DNA of 64,000 nucleotides from Eutrophomonas brisbanensis (GTDB lineage: Bacteria > Pseudomonadota > Gammaproteobacteria > Burkholderiales > Eutrophovitaceae). A program made the position numbers and the translations under genes. Of this stretch, positions 1 to 8,866 are shown in pieces (positions within the stretch are counted from its first letter, which is position 1; each line of letters starts with the position of its first letter). The stretch lies in NCBI GenBank assembly GCA_038141705.1, contig JAYQIQ010000004.1, forward strand, positions 806,001 through 870,000, given 5' to 3'. The notes beneath the pieces were generated by a model, which saw only the letters and a list, made by a program, of their open reading frames with translations, had not been told where the DNA came from and ran no database searches.

Positions 1-1084
1 ACTGCGAGCACACGCGCATCTCTTACGAGCCGCTCGATTGGCGTTTCTCTCATGTATCCCATGCCGCCATGGAATTGTTGACAGGTATACATGACTTCAT
101 TCACGAGCTCTCCGGTGAGCGCTTTGAGCATTGAAACTTCTTTGACACACTCCTTATTCTCATTGACAAGCCAGGCGCAGTGGTACAGGTAGGATCGCGC
201 TGCTTCCGTTTTTGCGGCAAGCATGGAAAGACGTTGGCGAATAACTTGTTTATCGAAAAGATTGCCACCAAACGCTTTTCGCTCTTTGACCCATTGGGTT
301 GTGAGTTTCAATGCGGTGAGCGCATGTCCTACTGCCATCGCGCCAAGCGCAATACGCTCAATTTGGAAGTTTTGCATAACCGCATAAAAACCACGATTCT
401 CTTCTCCAAGAAGATTTTCCGCAGGCACTCGACAGTTATCGAAAATGAGTTCTGCAGTATCCGAACTATGCCAACCATGTTTGTTGAGTGAACGCCCCAC
501 TGAAAATCCAGGAGTACCTTTTTCAACAATAAACATGGAGATCCCACGAGAACCCTTTGCCTCGGGATCTGTTTTCGCTGCAACAAAGTACAGATCTGCA
601 TGTACGCCGTTCGTGATAAACATCTTGGTGCCGTTAATCACATAATCATTCCCATCGCGCTTGGCGTTTGTGCGAATGCCTGCAACATCGGAACCTGCGT
701 CAGGCTCACTCACCCCAACCGCAGATATTTTTTCACCAGAAATAAGACTGGGAAGATATTTTCCTTCTGCTCTTTACTGCCCGCATGCACGAGATGCGGG
801 GAGGCCATATCGGTATGTACGAGTACGGTTACGATAAAACCACCAAAAGTCGATCTCGACAAAGCCTCTTGGAATACTACAGAGGTCATGAAATCCGCTT
901 CCGCACCACCATATTCAGATGAATAGGTCATTCCAAGCCATCCGAGTTGCCCTATCTTTCTTAGGACTTCACGAGGCGTAAACCCTTGTGCCTCCCATTT
1001 CTCGCCATGCGGCTCGACTTCTTTTTCTAAAAAACGCGCGACTTGTTCTCTTAGTGCTTCATGTTCAGGTGTGGTGTAAATCAT
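1..1084 (-). CDS. Acyl-CoA dehydrogenase, 3' end outside window, one frameshift
   Basis: FAD-dependent alpha,beta-desaturation of an acyl-CoA; the electron acceptor would be electron-transfer flavoprotein. The start is the ATG at 1084, giving an N-terminus MIYTTPEHEALREQ, 16 nt after the carboxyltransferase stop. The first frame reads GSKEQKE and then goes out of frame. The neighbouring frame continues KYLPSLISGEKISAVGVSEP, the usual FAD-binding stretch, and stays open to base 1 through QFHGGMGYMRETP. One base appears missing from the T4 run at 759-762 (AAAA on the coding strand, expected AAAAA). About 360 of roughly 385 residues are visible; the segment that carries the catalytic Glu in MCAD-type enzymes lies outside the window. 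Being co-directional with an MCC-type carboxyltransferase suggests isovaleryl-CoA or a terpenoid acyl-CoA as substrate, but specificity cannot be read from the sequence. Confidence 0.85.
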
Positions 1085-1100
1085 CAACAAGCTTTCAAAA

Positions 1101-2708
1101 CTACATTCGGAAAACGCCGAACCGTGTCTCCGGAATTGGAGCATTTAATGATGCAGACAACGCTAGACTTAAAACCGTTCGCGTTTGTGCGGGGTCAATC
1201 ACCCCGTCATCCCAAAGGCGGGCCGACGCATAGTATGGATGACCTTGTTTTTCATATTGATCAAGAAGCGGTACTTTAAAATGAGCTTCCTCCTCTTTCG
1301 ACCAGGACTTTCCAGATTTTTCAAGTCCATCGCGTTTTACAGTTGCGAGCACGCTGGCCGCTTGCTCACCCCCCATAATCGAAATGCGCGCGTTCGGCCA
1401 CATCCATAAAAATCGTGGCGAATACGCTCGGCCGCACATGCCATAGTTACCCGCGCCAAACGAGCCTCCAATAATCACCGTGAACTTGGGAACCTGCGCA
1501 GTTGCAACCGCCGTGACCATTTTTGCACCATCTTTTGCAATCCCACTCGACTCGTATTTTTCTCCAACCATGAAGCCCGTGATGTTTTGCAAGAAAACGA
1601 GCGGTATTTTTCGCTGCGCACACAACTCGATAAAGTGAGCACCTTTGAGGGCTGACTCAGAAAATAAAATACCGTTATTCGCAACAATCCCAACTGGATA
1701 ACCTTCGATACGAGCGAATCCAGTTACTAACGTTGAGCCGTAGAGTGGTTTAAATTCGTCTAGCTCGCTCCCATCCACCATACGCGCAATAATTTCTCGT
1801 ACGTCGTAGGGTTTTCGAGAGTCTGATGGAACCACGCCATAAATTTCTTCACTCGCGTAAATTGGAGCGATTGGCTCACGCGTCTCAAGCGAAATCGTTT
1901 TCTTACTATTCAGATTACTGACGATCGTTCGAACGATTTCTAGTGCGTGCTGGTCATTTTGCGCGTAGTGATCGACAACACCCGAGCGTTTCGCGTGAAC
2001 ATCCGCTCCACCCAGCGTTTCCGCATCCACGATCTCCCCAGTTGCCGCTTTTACAAGGGGCGGTCCACCTAAAAAAATCGTACCCTGGTTTTTCACTATC
2101 ACAGTCTCATCAGACATCGCAGGCACATAAGCACCTCCAGCAGTACACGATCCCATGACACACGCGATCTGCGGAATACCCGCAGCAGACATATTCGCTT
2201 GGTTAAAAAAGATCCGACCGAAATGTTCGCGATCGGCAAAAATTTCATCTTGATTGGGGAGATTCCCACCACCTGAGTCAACGAGGTAAATACATGGCAA
2301 TCGATTTTGTAATGCAACCTCTTGTGCTCGTAAATGTTTTTTCACGGTCATCGGGAAATACGTTCCGCCCTTCACGGTTGCATCGTTTGCGATGATCAAA
2401 CACTCGCGTCCCGACACCCGACCAATTCCCGTCAATATCCCAGCCGAGGGCACTACCCCGTCATACATCCCGAATGCAGCCAATTGAGAGAGCTCTAAAA
2501 ATGGAGAACCCTCATCAAGGAGTGCATCAATCCGGTCTCGAGGAAGCAATTTTCCACGATCCAAATGTTTTTTTCGTGCCGCTTCAGTGCCACCTTGTGA
2601 GACCTCGGTACATTTCTCACGCAAATCATCGACCAACGCGGTCATGGTCTTGCTGTTTTGAACGAAGTCGTCCGAGCGCGTATTTAGTTTTGATTTAATT
2701 TGAGGCAT
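1101..2708 (-). CDS. Methylcrotonyl-CoA (or geranyl-CoA) carboxylase, carboxyltransferase beta subunit
   Basis: The 535-aa carboxyltransferase subunit of a biotin-dependent acyl-CoA carboxylase moves CO2 from carboxybiotin onto the acyl-CoA. Family hallmarks are the GKLLPRDRIDALLDEGSPFLE entry segment, the acyl-CoA-binding SCTAGGAYVPAMSDE region around residue 190, and the SFGAGNYGMCGRAYSPRFLW and MGGEQAA segments in the C-terminal half. The length matches LiuB/MccB and AtuC. The biotin-carboxylase alpha subunit is not in the window and should lie to the left of base 1, past the acyl-CoA dehydrogenase. Leucine/isovalerate degradation is the simplest role; acyclic terpene degradation is the alternative, because LiuB and AtuC are close relatives. 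Confidence 0.88.
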   Translation of the reverse strand: MPQIKSKLNTRSDDFVQNSKTMTALVDDLREKCTEVSQGGTEAARKKHLDRGKLLPRDRIDALLDEGSPFLELSQLAAFGMYDGVVPSAGILTGIGRVSGRECLIIANDATVKGGTYFPMTVKKHLRAQEVALQNRLPCIYLVDSGGGNLPNQDEIFADREHFGRIFFNQANMSAAGIPQIACVMGSCTAGGAYVPAMSDETVIVKNQGTIFLGGPPLVKAATGEIVDAETLGGADVHAKRSGVVDHYAQNDQHALEIVRTIVSNLNSKKTISLETREPIAPIYASEEIYGVVPSDSRKPYDVREIIARMVDGSELDEFKPLYGSTLVTGFARIEGYPVGIVANNGILFSESALKGAHFIELCAQRKIPLVFLQNITGFMVGEKYESSGIAKDGAKMVTAVATAQVPKFTVIIGGSFGAGNYGMCGRAYSPRFLWMWPNARISIMGGEQAASVLATVKRDGLEKSGKSWSKEEEAHFKVPLLDQYEKQGHPYYASARLWDDGVIDPAQTRTVLSLALSASLNAPIPETRFGVFRM

Positions 2709-2720
2709 ACACCCTAACCG

Positions 2721-3113
2721 TTATTGTTTCTGGGAAACTGGTCCACCAGATTTTTTCCAATTGCCAAAGCCACCTTCGATATGCGCAACATTCTCAAGGC
2801 CCATTTCCTGCACTACACGCGTTGCCAACGCTGAGCGCCAAGCCGAAGCGCAGTAAAAATAAAAAGTCTTACCGCTGCCAAAAATTTCTTTGTAATACGG
2901 ACTATCGGGGTCGATCCAAAACTCAATCATACCGCGTGGGGCATGAAAGGCCCCTGGGATCATGCCATCTCGCTCAAGCTCGCGAACATCTCGTATATCA
3001 ACAAAAACAATGTTTGAATCATCAACCTTCTCGATCGCTTCTTGAATCGGTATCGTCGTTACCAGCGCGTTGGCCTCAGCGACCAGATCTTTACATCCTT
3101 TTTTTAGTGCCAT
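2721..3113 (-). CDS. Rhodanese-like sulfurtransferase domain protein
   Basis: A 130-aa single-domain rhodanese. It has the VFVDIRDVRE strand-loop, IPGAFHAPRG, and the active-site loop YCASAWRSA with Cys88 as the presumed persulfide cysteine, followed by the typical GGFGNWKKSGGPV C-terminus. The active-site loop reads CASAWRS instead of the common CxxGxRS. There is no signal peptide, so it is probably cytosolic. It sits 12 nt upstream of the carboxyltransferase gene and 12 nt after the DsbA-like gene, so it belongs to the same operon. A link to acyl-CoA catabolism is not explained by the fold. Confidence 0.85.
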   Translation of the reverse strand: MALKKGCKDLVAEANALVTTIPIQEAIEKVDDSNIVFVDIRDVRELERDGMIPGAFHAPRGMIEFWIDPDSPYYKEIFGSGKTFYFYCASAWRSALATRVVQEMGLENVAHIEGGFGNWKKSGGPVSQKQ

Positions 3114-3125
3114 TTTGTTTCCTTA

Positions 3126-3737
3126 TTAGAATCCACCGCGCTTGAGCCACTCTCGAACGTGCTCGATTCGATCCGAACCCCAAAAAGGCTCTCCATCCAC
3201 AATCATAAAGGGAGATCCGAATACCCCTTTTTCGATAGCAGCATCACAGGCGTTTTTGAGTTTTTCCTTCACTGCGGGATCTTGAGCAGCTGCGAGTAAC
3301 TCCTCTTCGGTGCCGTGAACCTTCGCAACGACTTTCGCAGCCACTTCGGGTGTAGAAATATCTAAGCCTTCGACAAAATAAGCCTGGTATAGAGCCAAAA
3401 TCACAGCTTCCTGTTTCTCCGGCGCTTGATCCTGAACCCAATAAAACATTCGACAGGGCGCTTGCGAGGAAATCGGAAACTTTGCAGGTTCTTTATAGGG
3501 AATCTTTAATAATCGCGATACTCGCTCCATATCTCGTCGGCTGTACTCACCTTTGAGCGGCACCATCGGAAGTGGTGTTCCGCCAGTTACTTTTAATACG
3601 GCCCCAATCATGAAAGGTTTCCACTCGACCGTTCGACCAAACTCATTCGCAACTTCCCCAATACTGGAAGCAGCAAAGTAACCATACGGAGAAGAAAAAT
3701 CTAAATAAAACTCAATTGCATTTTTTGCATCAGACAT
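3126..3737 (-). CDS. DsbA-family 2-hydroxychromene-2-carboxylate isomerase-like protein
   Basis: A 203-aa protein of the kappa-class glutathione S-transferase/HCCA isomerase group of DsbA-like thioredoxin folds. Evidence is the N-terminal IEFYLDFSSPYGYFA (catalytic Ser-Pro-Tyr in place of CxxC), the helical insert with RRDMERVSRLLKIPY, and the C-terminal KGVFGSPFMIVDGEPFWGSDR with the cis-Pro loop. Members use glutathione to isomerise aromatic ring-cleavage intermediates, but many are only loosely characterised and are found in acyl-CoA catabolic operons. It lies between the thiolase and rhodanese genes with short gaps, so it is co-transcribed with them. Confidence 0.85.
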   Translation of the reverse strand: MSDAKNAIEFYLDFSSPYGYFAASSIGEVANEFGRTVEWKPFMIGAVLKVTGGTPLPMVPLKGEYSRRDMERVSRLLKIPYKEPAKFPISSQAPCRMFYWVQDQAPEKQEAVILALYQAYFVEGLDISTPEVAAKVVAKVHGTEEELLAAAQDPAVKEKLKNACDAAIEKGVFGSPFMIVDGEPFWGSDRIEHVREWLKRGGF

Positions 3738-3755
3738 CCGACCACCCCCAAATCA

Positions 3756-4946
3756 CTAAAGATCCATCATTTCAATTGCCACAGCAGTAGCCTCTCCGCC
3801 ACCGATACAGAGCGCAGCAACCCCAGTTTTCAGTTTATTTTTTCGAAGCGCACCAATTAAGGTCACGAGGATTCGCGCACCGGATGCCCCAATCGGATGA
3901 CCCAGAGCACATGCTCCTCCATGTACGTTCACCTTTTCTGGATCCAACTTGTGATCTCGAATCGCGGCCATGGTCACAACCGCAAACGCTTCGTTGATCT
4001 CATACAAATCGACATCCGTAGCGCTCCAGCCAGTTTTTTCAAATAATTTTTTCATTGCTCCTACAGGAGCTGTTGTGAAGAGTCCTGGCTCTTGCGCGTG
4101 GGTTGCATGCGCAACAATCCTCGCAATCGGTTTTATTCCCAAGGCATCGGCGGTGGCTTGATTGGTCATCACCAAAGCTGCAGCCCCGTCGGAAATAGAA
4201 CTACTGTTTGCAGCCGTTACCGTTCCATCTTTTCTGAAGGCTGGTCGAAGGCTCGGTATTTTTTCGAGGTTTGCCCGGAAAGGTTGCTCATCTTTTTCTA
4301 TAAACTCTTCTCGCTTGCCCTTAGTCACCGTCACTGGGATTGTTTCCCATGCGAATGATCCATCTTCGTTCGCGCGCTTTGCCTTTTCCAACGAGTGAAT
4401 CGCAAAATTGTCTTGCTCTTCCCGTGTAAATGCATATTTGCCCGCGCAGTCCTCGGCAAATGTTCCCATGAGGCGGCCTTTGTCATACGCATCTTCAAGA
4501 CCATCCAAGAACATATGATCAAAAACCTCGTTGTGCCCCATGCGATAACCTGATCGTGCCTTCGGCAGCAAGTAAGGGGCATTCGTCATACTCTCCATCC
4601 CCCCTGCAACCACCATATTGGCGCTACCTGCCTTAATCAAGTCATGAGAAAACATCACGGCTTTCATTCCCGATCCACACATTTTATTAATCGTGGTGCA
4701 CCCAGCGGACAAAGCCAGCGAAGCACCCAGTGACGCCTGTCTTGCAGGCGCTTGTCCTTGCCCGGCGGGTAAGACGCATCCCATAACGACCTCTTCAACC
4801 GACTCGGGCTTTATCGCAGAGCGCTCAATTGCAGCCTGGATTGCCGCGGCACCGAGTTGTGCAGCAGTAAAATCCTTCAACGCTCCCTGAAACCCTCCCA
4901 TAGGGGTTCTTGCAACGGACAAAATAACTACATCACTGTCACTCAT
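3756..4946 (-). CDS. Acetyl-CoA C-acetyltransferase (thiolase II)
   Basis: A 396-aa biosynthetic/degradative thiolase that reversibly condenses two acetyl-CoA to acetoacetyl-CoA or cleaves 3-ketoacyl-CoA. All three catalytic elements are present: the nucleophile Cys90 in NKMCGSGMKA, His350 in ALGHPIGASGAR, and Cys380 in LCIGGGEATA. It is the first gene of the minus-strand operon and diverges from the hydrolase-aldolase-PHA synthase genes at 5.1-8.7 kb. It could therefore feed acetoacetyl-CoA into PHB synthesis as well as end branched-chain degradation. Both AtoB and PhaA names would fit, so no symbol is given. Confidence 0.92.
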   Translation of the reverse strand: MSDSDVVILSVARTPMGGFQGALKDFTAAQLGAAAIQAAIERSAIKPESVEEVVMGCVLPAGQGQAPARQASLGASLALSAGCTTINKMCGSGMKAVMFSHDLIKAGSANMVVAGGMESMTNAPYLLPKARSGYRMGHNEVFDHMFLDGLEDAYDKGRLMGTFAEDCAGKYAFTREEQDNFAIHSLEKAKRANEDGSFAWETIPVTVTKGKREEFIEKDEQPFRANLEKIPSLRPAFRKDGTVTAANSSSISDGAAALVMTNQATADALGIKPIARIVAHATHAQEPGLFTTAPVGAMKKLFEKTGWSATDVDLYEINEAFAVVTMAAIRDHKLDPEKVNVHGGACALGHPIGASGARILVTLIGALRKNKLKTGVAALCIGGGEATAVAIEMMDL

Positions 4947-4967
4947 CTTTTTTCCTAAAAAATTTGT

Positions 4968-4998
4968 GGATCGCGATTAAAAATCTTTTATCCGATCC
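4968..4998. promoter_or_regulatory. Inverted repeat in divergent promoter region
   Basis: GGATCG at 4968-4973 and CGATCC at 4993-4998 form 6-bp arms separated by 19 bases, in the 167-base divergent gap between the thiolase and the hydrolase. It could be an operator for the catabolic operon, but the arms are short and no regulator gene adjoins. Confidence 0.25.
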
Positions 4999-5063
4999 CT
5001 AAAAATTCAATGATACCCGTCTCAATCAAAAACGGCTCGGGAAGTAGCTAGTTTTACTTACTC

Positions 5064-5069
5064 TATAAT
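5064..5069 (+). promoter_or_regulatory. Possible -10 box for the hydrolase-aldolase-phaC genes
   Basis: An exact TATAAT lies 45 bases upstream of the hydrolase ATG at 5114. The expected -35 position (about 5041-5046) reads GAAGTA, a poor match, so an activator or another promoter may be needed. Confidence 0.35.
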
Positions 5070-5113
5070 GGCGTCTGTTTTAGCTCGAAGCACCCTCAAT
5101 CGTGCGCGCTTAC

Positions 5114-6142
5114 ATGAATCCCGAATTACAGTTTCCTTTTTCTGAACCGCCCGAGGGCGGTGAAATGTTTGAGATCAACGAGAATCTACGTTGGATTCGT
5201 ATGGCTCTGCCGTTTGCGCTCAACCACATCAATTTATGGCTAATCAGAGACGCAAAAGGATGGACAGCAGTCGATTCTGGGATTGCGAACGACGCGACGC
5301 GACATTGTTGGAGCAATATTCTTGGTCACACTGACTTGCGAGACGGACTAAATAAAGTCGTTATCACGCATTACCACCCTGATCATATGGGGAACGCCAG
5401 TTGGCTCTCGAAAAAAATGGATGCACCGGTTTGGATTAGCGAGCAAGAATTTGAAACCGGAAAATCTGTGCATCGTGCATCCCCAGGTTACGATCCTGGA
5501 TCGGTGTCTACATTTTTTCAGCTCAATGGCCTCCCAAAGGATCAAGCGGATCTCGCTGCCCAAAAAGGGGCTCACTACCCACAACTCGTAGATGAGTTGC
5601 CAGAAAATCCGAATACCTTGAAAGACAAACAAACCCTCGATATCGGACACTCCATTTGGGAAACCATTGAAGGTACTGGGCACTCACCCGAGCACGTGGC
5701 ACTTTTCAATGCTTCAAATAAAGTACTGATTTCGGGTGATATGTTGCTTCCAAAAATCACCACGAATGTTGCAGTTTATCCTTCTCACCCAGACAGCAAC
5801 CCGCTTGCGGCATTCTTACAATCAATTGAGCGATTTCTTTCAATTCCAGACTCAACGCTGGTGTTGCCATCCCATGGGTTACCTTTTTACGGCGTTAGCG
5901 CGAGGGTGAGGCAACTCAAGGCTCATCATGAATATCGACTCGCGCGAGTCGCGGAACTTTGTGACACTCCAAAAAGTGCGTTTGAAGTTTTACCGGCGCT
6001 CTTTGATCGGGAGTTAGATGCGTATCAAACATTTTTTGCTATGGGAGAAGCCGTGGCTCACTTGCATTATTTATGGTCTGCAGGAGAGCTTGCACGGATT
6101 CACGGCAGTGATAAAAAAACTTTAAAATTTACAAAAGCCTAA
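5114..6142 (+). CDS. Metallo-beta-lactamase-fold hydrolase
   Basis: A binuclear metal hydrolase of about 342 aa. The zinc motif THYHPDHMGN gives HxHxDH, followed by GTGHSPEHVAL (third His), SGDMLLPKI (bridging Asp) and LPSHGLPFYG (last His). A C-terminal helical region of about 90 residues follows, as in the RNaseZ/glyoxalase II-like hydrolases. There is no signal peptide, so it is cytosolic. The substrate is unknown; thioesters or lactones are plausible. The ATG at 5114 is chosen over an in-frame GTG at 5102; neither has a strong ribosome binding site. It is the first of three co-directional genes ending in PHA synthase. Confidence 0.8.
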   Translation: MNPELQFPFSEPPEGGEMFEINENLRWIRMALPFALNHINLWLIRDAKGWTAVDSGIANDATRHCWSNILGHTDLRDGLNKVVITHYHPDHMGNASWLSKKMDAPVWISEQEFETGKSVHRASPGYDPGSVSTFFQLNGLPKDQADLAAQKGAHYPQLVDELPENPNTLKDKQTLDIGHSIWETIEGTGHSPEHVALFNASNKVLISGDMLLPKITTNVAVYPSHPDSNPLAAFLQSIERFLSIPDSTLVLPSHGLPFYGVSARVRQLKAHHEYRLARVAELCDTPKSAFEVLPALFDRELDAYQTFFAMGEAVAHLHYLWSAGELARIHGSDKKTLKFTKA

Positions 6143-6160
6143 ATTAGAGATCGTGGCGAA

Positions 6161-6808
6161 ATGAACGAGTTAACGCTCCGTAAAAATATTATCCGCACTG
6201 CGCTGGAAATGAATGCACTTGGAGTGAACCGTGGCACTTCCGGGAATGTCAGCGCACGCTTTAAGAACGGCTTTCTCATCACCCCTTCAGGACTGGCTTA
6301 CGATAAAACGAAACCTTCGGATATTGTCTTCGTCGATAACAAAGGAAAACCTTCTGGACGGTACGCGCCTTCCTCCGAGTGGCGATTCCATCACGACATA
6401 TACTTGAACCGGCAAGATGTTGAGGCGATCGTCCATACGCATTCGAGCTTTGCAACGACACTATCTTGTTTGCATAAAAGCGTGCCCGCTTTTCATTACA
6501 TGATTGCGGTCTGTGGTGGCTCTGACATTCGTTGTGCCCCGTACGCGACCTTCGGAACGCAAGCATTATCGGATCATGCGGTCAAAGCTCTTCGAGATCG
6601 TAAGGCGTGTCTTCTCGCAAATCACGGAATGATTTGTGTTGGAACGACGCTTGAAAACACGCTGAAATTAGCAGTTGAAACCGAAGCGCTGTGTGAGCAG
6701 TACTGGAGAGCACTGCAAATCGGAAAACCAAAAATTCTTTCTAAAAAAGAAATGAACGTTGTCTTGAAGAAATTTCAAACCTACGGGCAAGCGAAAAAAA
6801 GATCATAA
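6161..6808 (+). CDS. Class II aldolase/adducin-family protein (FucA-like)
   Basis: A 215-aa zinc-dependent class II aldolase. The residues needed in L-fuculose-1-phosphate aldolase are all present at matching positions: Glu73 (SSEWRFH), His92 and His94 (VHTHSS), and His155 (LLANHGMICVG). The phosphate-loop signature NRGTSGNVSAR is at residues 23-33. The enzyme would cleave or form a 3-hydroxy ketose phosphate or a related aldol; the substrate is not defined by the sequence. It starts 18 nt after the hydrolase and precedes PHA synthase by about 30 nt. Confidence 0.85.
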   Translation: MNELTLRKNIIRTALEMNALGVNRGTSGNVSARFKNGFLITPSGLAYDKTKPSDIVFVDNKGKPSGRYAPSSEWRFHHDIYLNRQDVEAIVHTHSSFATTLSCLHKSVPAFHYMIAVCGGSDIRCAPYATFGTQALSDHAVKALRDRKACLLANHGMICVGTTLENTLKLAVETEALCEQYWRALQIGKPKILSKKEMNVVLKKFQTYGQAKKRS

Positions 6809-6839
6809 TTAAAAAGTAAAAGTTGTCGAATTGACGTTT

Positions 6840-8720
6840 ATGCCTACATCAAAAAAAGATGAAAAATTAGCGACGACCCAACTGGATGTAAACGAGTGGC
6901 TCTCGTTATGGAATGAAATCACCGAAGTGGGTACGCGTGCAACACAAGCATATGTCACTCACAGTGTGGCGAAACTGAACGAAGAGCAGACAGACGATAT
7001 CGGAGCCACTAAAGCATTTTCTGAGTTTGCAAAACATCTTTTTAGTAACCCTGAGAAGTTATCCGAAGCAGCCAGTAACTATTGGAAAGATCAACTGGAG
7101 CTTTGGCAAGAGTGGCTCACGAATAGCGATCAGAATGCTCCTGCTAAAACGAAAAAACGCGACCCACGGTTTCGAAACGAGCTTTGGGATACATGGTTAT
7201 TTGATTATGTGAAGAATGCGTACTTTTTGGCAGCGGGACACTTGCAAGATGCAGTCAAAAATGTCGACGGGTTAGACGAATCAACGAGCCAGAAAGTAAA
7301 GTTTTTCACGAAGCAGTATATCGATGCGCTGTCTCCTACCAATTTTGCTGCGACGAATCCTGAAGTCCTGCAAACAACACTTCAGACGGGCGGTCGCAAT
7401 TTAGTCGATGGATACCGAAACCTACTTCGTGACATTGCACGAGGCGAAGGACAGCTTGCCATCAAAATGGTCGATCCCAATGCGTTCGAGCTAGGTAAGA
7501 ATGTTGCGAGTACCCCTGGAGCAGTTGTTTTTGAAAATGACTTGATGCAGCTAATCCAATATGCTCCCAGCACTCCAAAAGTGAACAGCACACCGCTTCT
7601 GATCGTGCCACCTTGGATCAATAAGTATTACATCCTGGATTTACGACCTGACAACTCATTTATCAAATGGGCAATTGAACAAGGACACACGGTATATGTG
7701 ATCTCTTGGGTGAACCCAGATGGAAAACTAGCCCATAAAACGTTTGACGATTACTTACTCGAGGGCCCTCTTGCTGCGCTCGATTACATCGAGAAAACCA
7801 ATCAAGTCGAGTCGACCAATGTGATCGGCTATTGTCTTGGGGGCACTCTTACCGCTGTGATGCTTGGCTGGCTAAAAGCGAACGACCAAGCGGAGCGTGT
7901 TTCGAGCGCCACTTTCTTTACGACGATGATCGACTTTGAAAACCCAGGAGAGCTTGGTGTTTTCGTCGATGCAGAAGGTATTGATACGCTCGAGAAGAAA
8001 ATGGCAACTCGAGGTTTTCTCGAGGGCTCCGAGATGGCATCAACGTTTAATTTATTGAGAGCGAATGATCTGATCTGGTCCTTTGTAATCAACAATTATT
8101 TATTGGGCAAAGAACCCATGCCATTTGACCTGTTGTTCTGGAATTCCGACGCAACCAGAATGCCCGCGAAAATGCACTCGTTTTATTTGCGGCAAATGTA
8201 TATTCATAATCGATTACGTGAACCCGGGGCACTCGAAATCGCCGGCGCTCGAATTGATCTATCGAAAGTTACAACACCGACCTACTTCATCTCGACCCGC
8301 GATGACCATATCGCGCCTTGGAAATCTACATTTGCTGGAGCGAAACTGTTTGGCGGAGATACAACCTTTGTTCTTGGCGGCTCGGGCCATATCGCTGGCA
8401 TCGTGAATCCACCGACTGTGGAGAAATATTGTCATTGGACCAATGCCGGACTCTCTCACGACGCAAATACATGGCTGGAAACTGCAGATGAAACTCCAGG
8501 ATCTTGGTGGCCCCACTGGAAAAACTGGGTTTCCAAGCGATCGGGAAAGAAAGTAGAAGCGCGTAAGCTTGGTGCCAATAAACAAAAAATTATCGAAGAG
8601 GCACCCGGCACCTACGCGAAGAATCGGCTTGATACCGCCGCCAAACCCAAGACGGCAAGCAAACCTAAAAGCACTAAAAAAACGCCCACGAAACGAAAGT
8701 CAGCGAAAAAGACTAGCTAA
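6840..8720 (+). CDS. phaC: Class I poly(3-hydroxyalkanoate) synthase
   Basis: Polymerises (R)-3-hydroxyacyl-CoA into storage polyester on granules. It shows the N-terminal helical domain with ELWDTWLFDYVKNAYFLAA, then an alpha/beta hydrolase core with TPLLIVPPWINKYYILDL. The lipase-like box IGYCLGGTL holds the catalytic Cys (residue 332 from the ATG), followed by the STRDDHIAPW Asp region and the GGSGHIAGIVNPP His. The length of about 626 aa fits class I. The last roughly 30 residues are a Lys/Thr/Ser-rich basic tail made of KPK, TKK and KRK repeats, resembling the histone-like tails of PHA granule proteins. The ATG at 6840 is preferred to an in-frame TTG at 6831. No phaB or phasin gene is in the window; the thiolase at 3.8-4.9 kb is the nearest pathway enzyme. 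Confidence 0.95.
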   Translation: MPTSKKDEKLATTQLDVNEWLSLWNEITEVGTRATQAYVTHSVAKLNEEQTDDIGATKAFSEFAKHLFSNPEKLSEAASNYWKDQLELWQEWLTNSDQNAPAKTKKRDPRFRNELWDTWLFDYVKNAYFLAAGHLQDAVKNVDGLDESTSQKVKFFTKQYIDALSPTNFAATNPEVLQTTLQTGGRNLVDGYRNLLRDIARGEGQLAIKMVDPNAFELGKNVASTPGAVVFENDLMQLIQYAPSTPKVNSTPLLIVPPWINKYYILDLRPDNSFIKWAIEQGHTVYVISWVNPDGKLAHKTFDDYLLEGPLAALDYIEKTNQVESTNVIGYCLGGTLTAVMLGWLKANDQAERVSSATFFTTMIDFENPGELGVFVDAEGIDTLEKKMATRGFLEGSEMASTFNLLRANDLIWSFVINNYLLGKEPMPFDLLFWNSDATRMPAKMHSFYLRQMYIHNRLREPGALEIAGARIDLSKVTTPTYFISTRDDHIAPWKSTFAGAKLFGGDTTFVLGGSGHIAGIVNPPTVEKYCHWTNAGLSHDANTWLETADETPGSWWPHWKNWVSKRSGKKVEARKLGANKQKIIEEAPGTYAKNRLDTAAKPKTASKPKSTKKTPTKRKSAKKTS

Positions 8721-8752
8721 AGGCGCTGTAGCATCGCTCAGACCTGTTTGAC

Positions 8753-8777
8753 TATTGATCGTTTTATTCGATCAATA
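8753..8777. terminator. Hairpin after phaC, possible terminator
   Basis: Arms TATTGATCG (8753-8761) and CGATCAATA (8769-8777) form a perfect 9-bp stem with a 7-base loop, followed by a T-rich stretch (tgtttattttatttc). The stem is AT-rich, so the structure may be a weak terminator, or an operator for the peroxiredoxin gene that follows. Confidence 0.45.
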
Positions 8778-8866
8778 TGTTTATTTTATTTCATTGGACC
8801 GATCAATGGTAATCCCTCAAAATTCAGCCATTCCTTCAACTTTAGACGGATTTAAAGGAGAAACAC

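Noticed and set aside
4844..4944. Thiolase as part of a ring-cleavage (beta-ketoadipate) pathway
   Set aside because: No ring-cleavage genes nearby; the DsbA-like isomerase alone is not enough to infer aromatic degradation.
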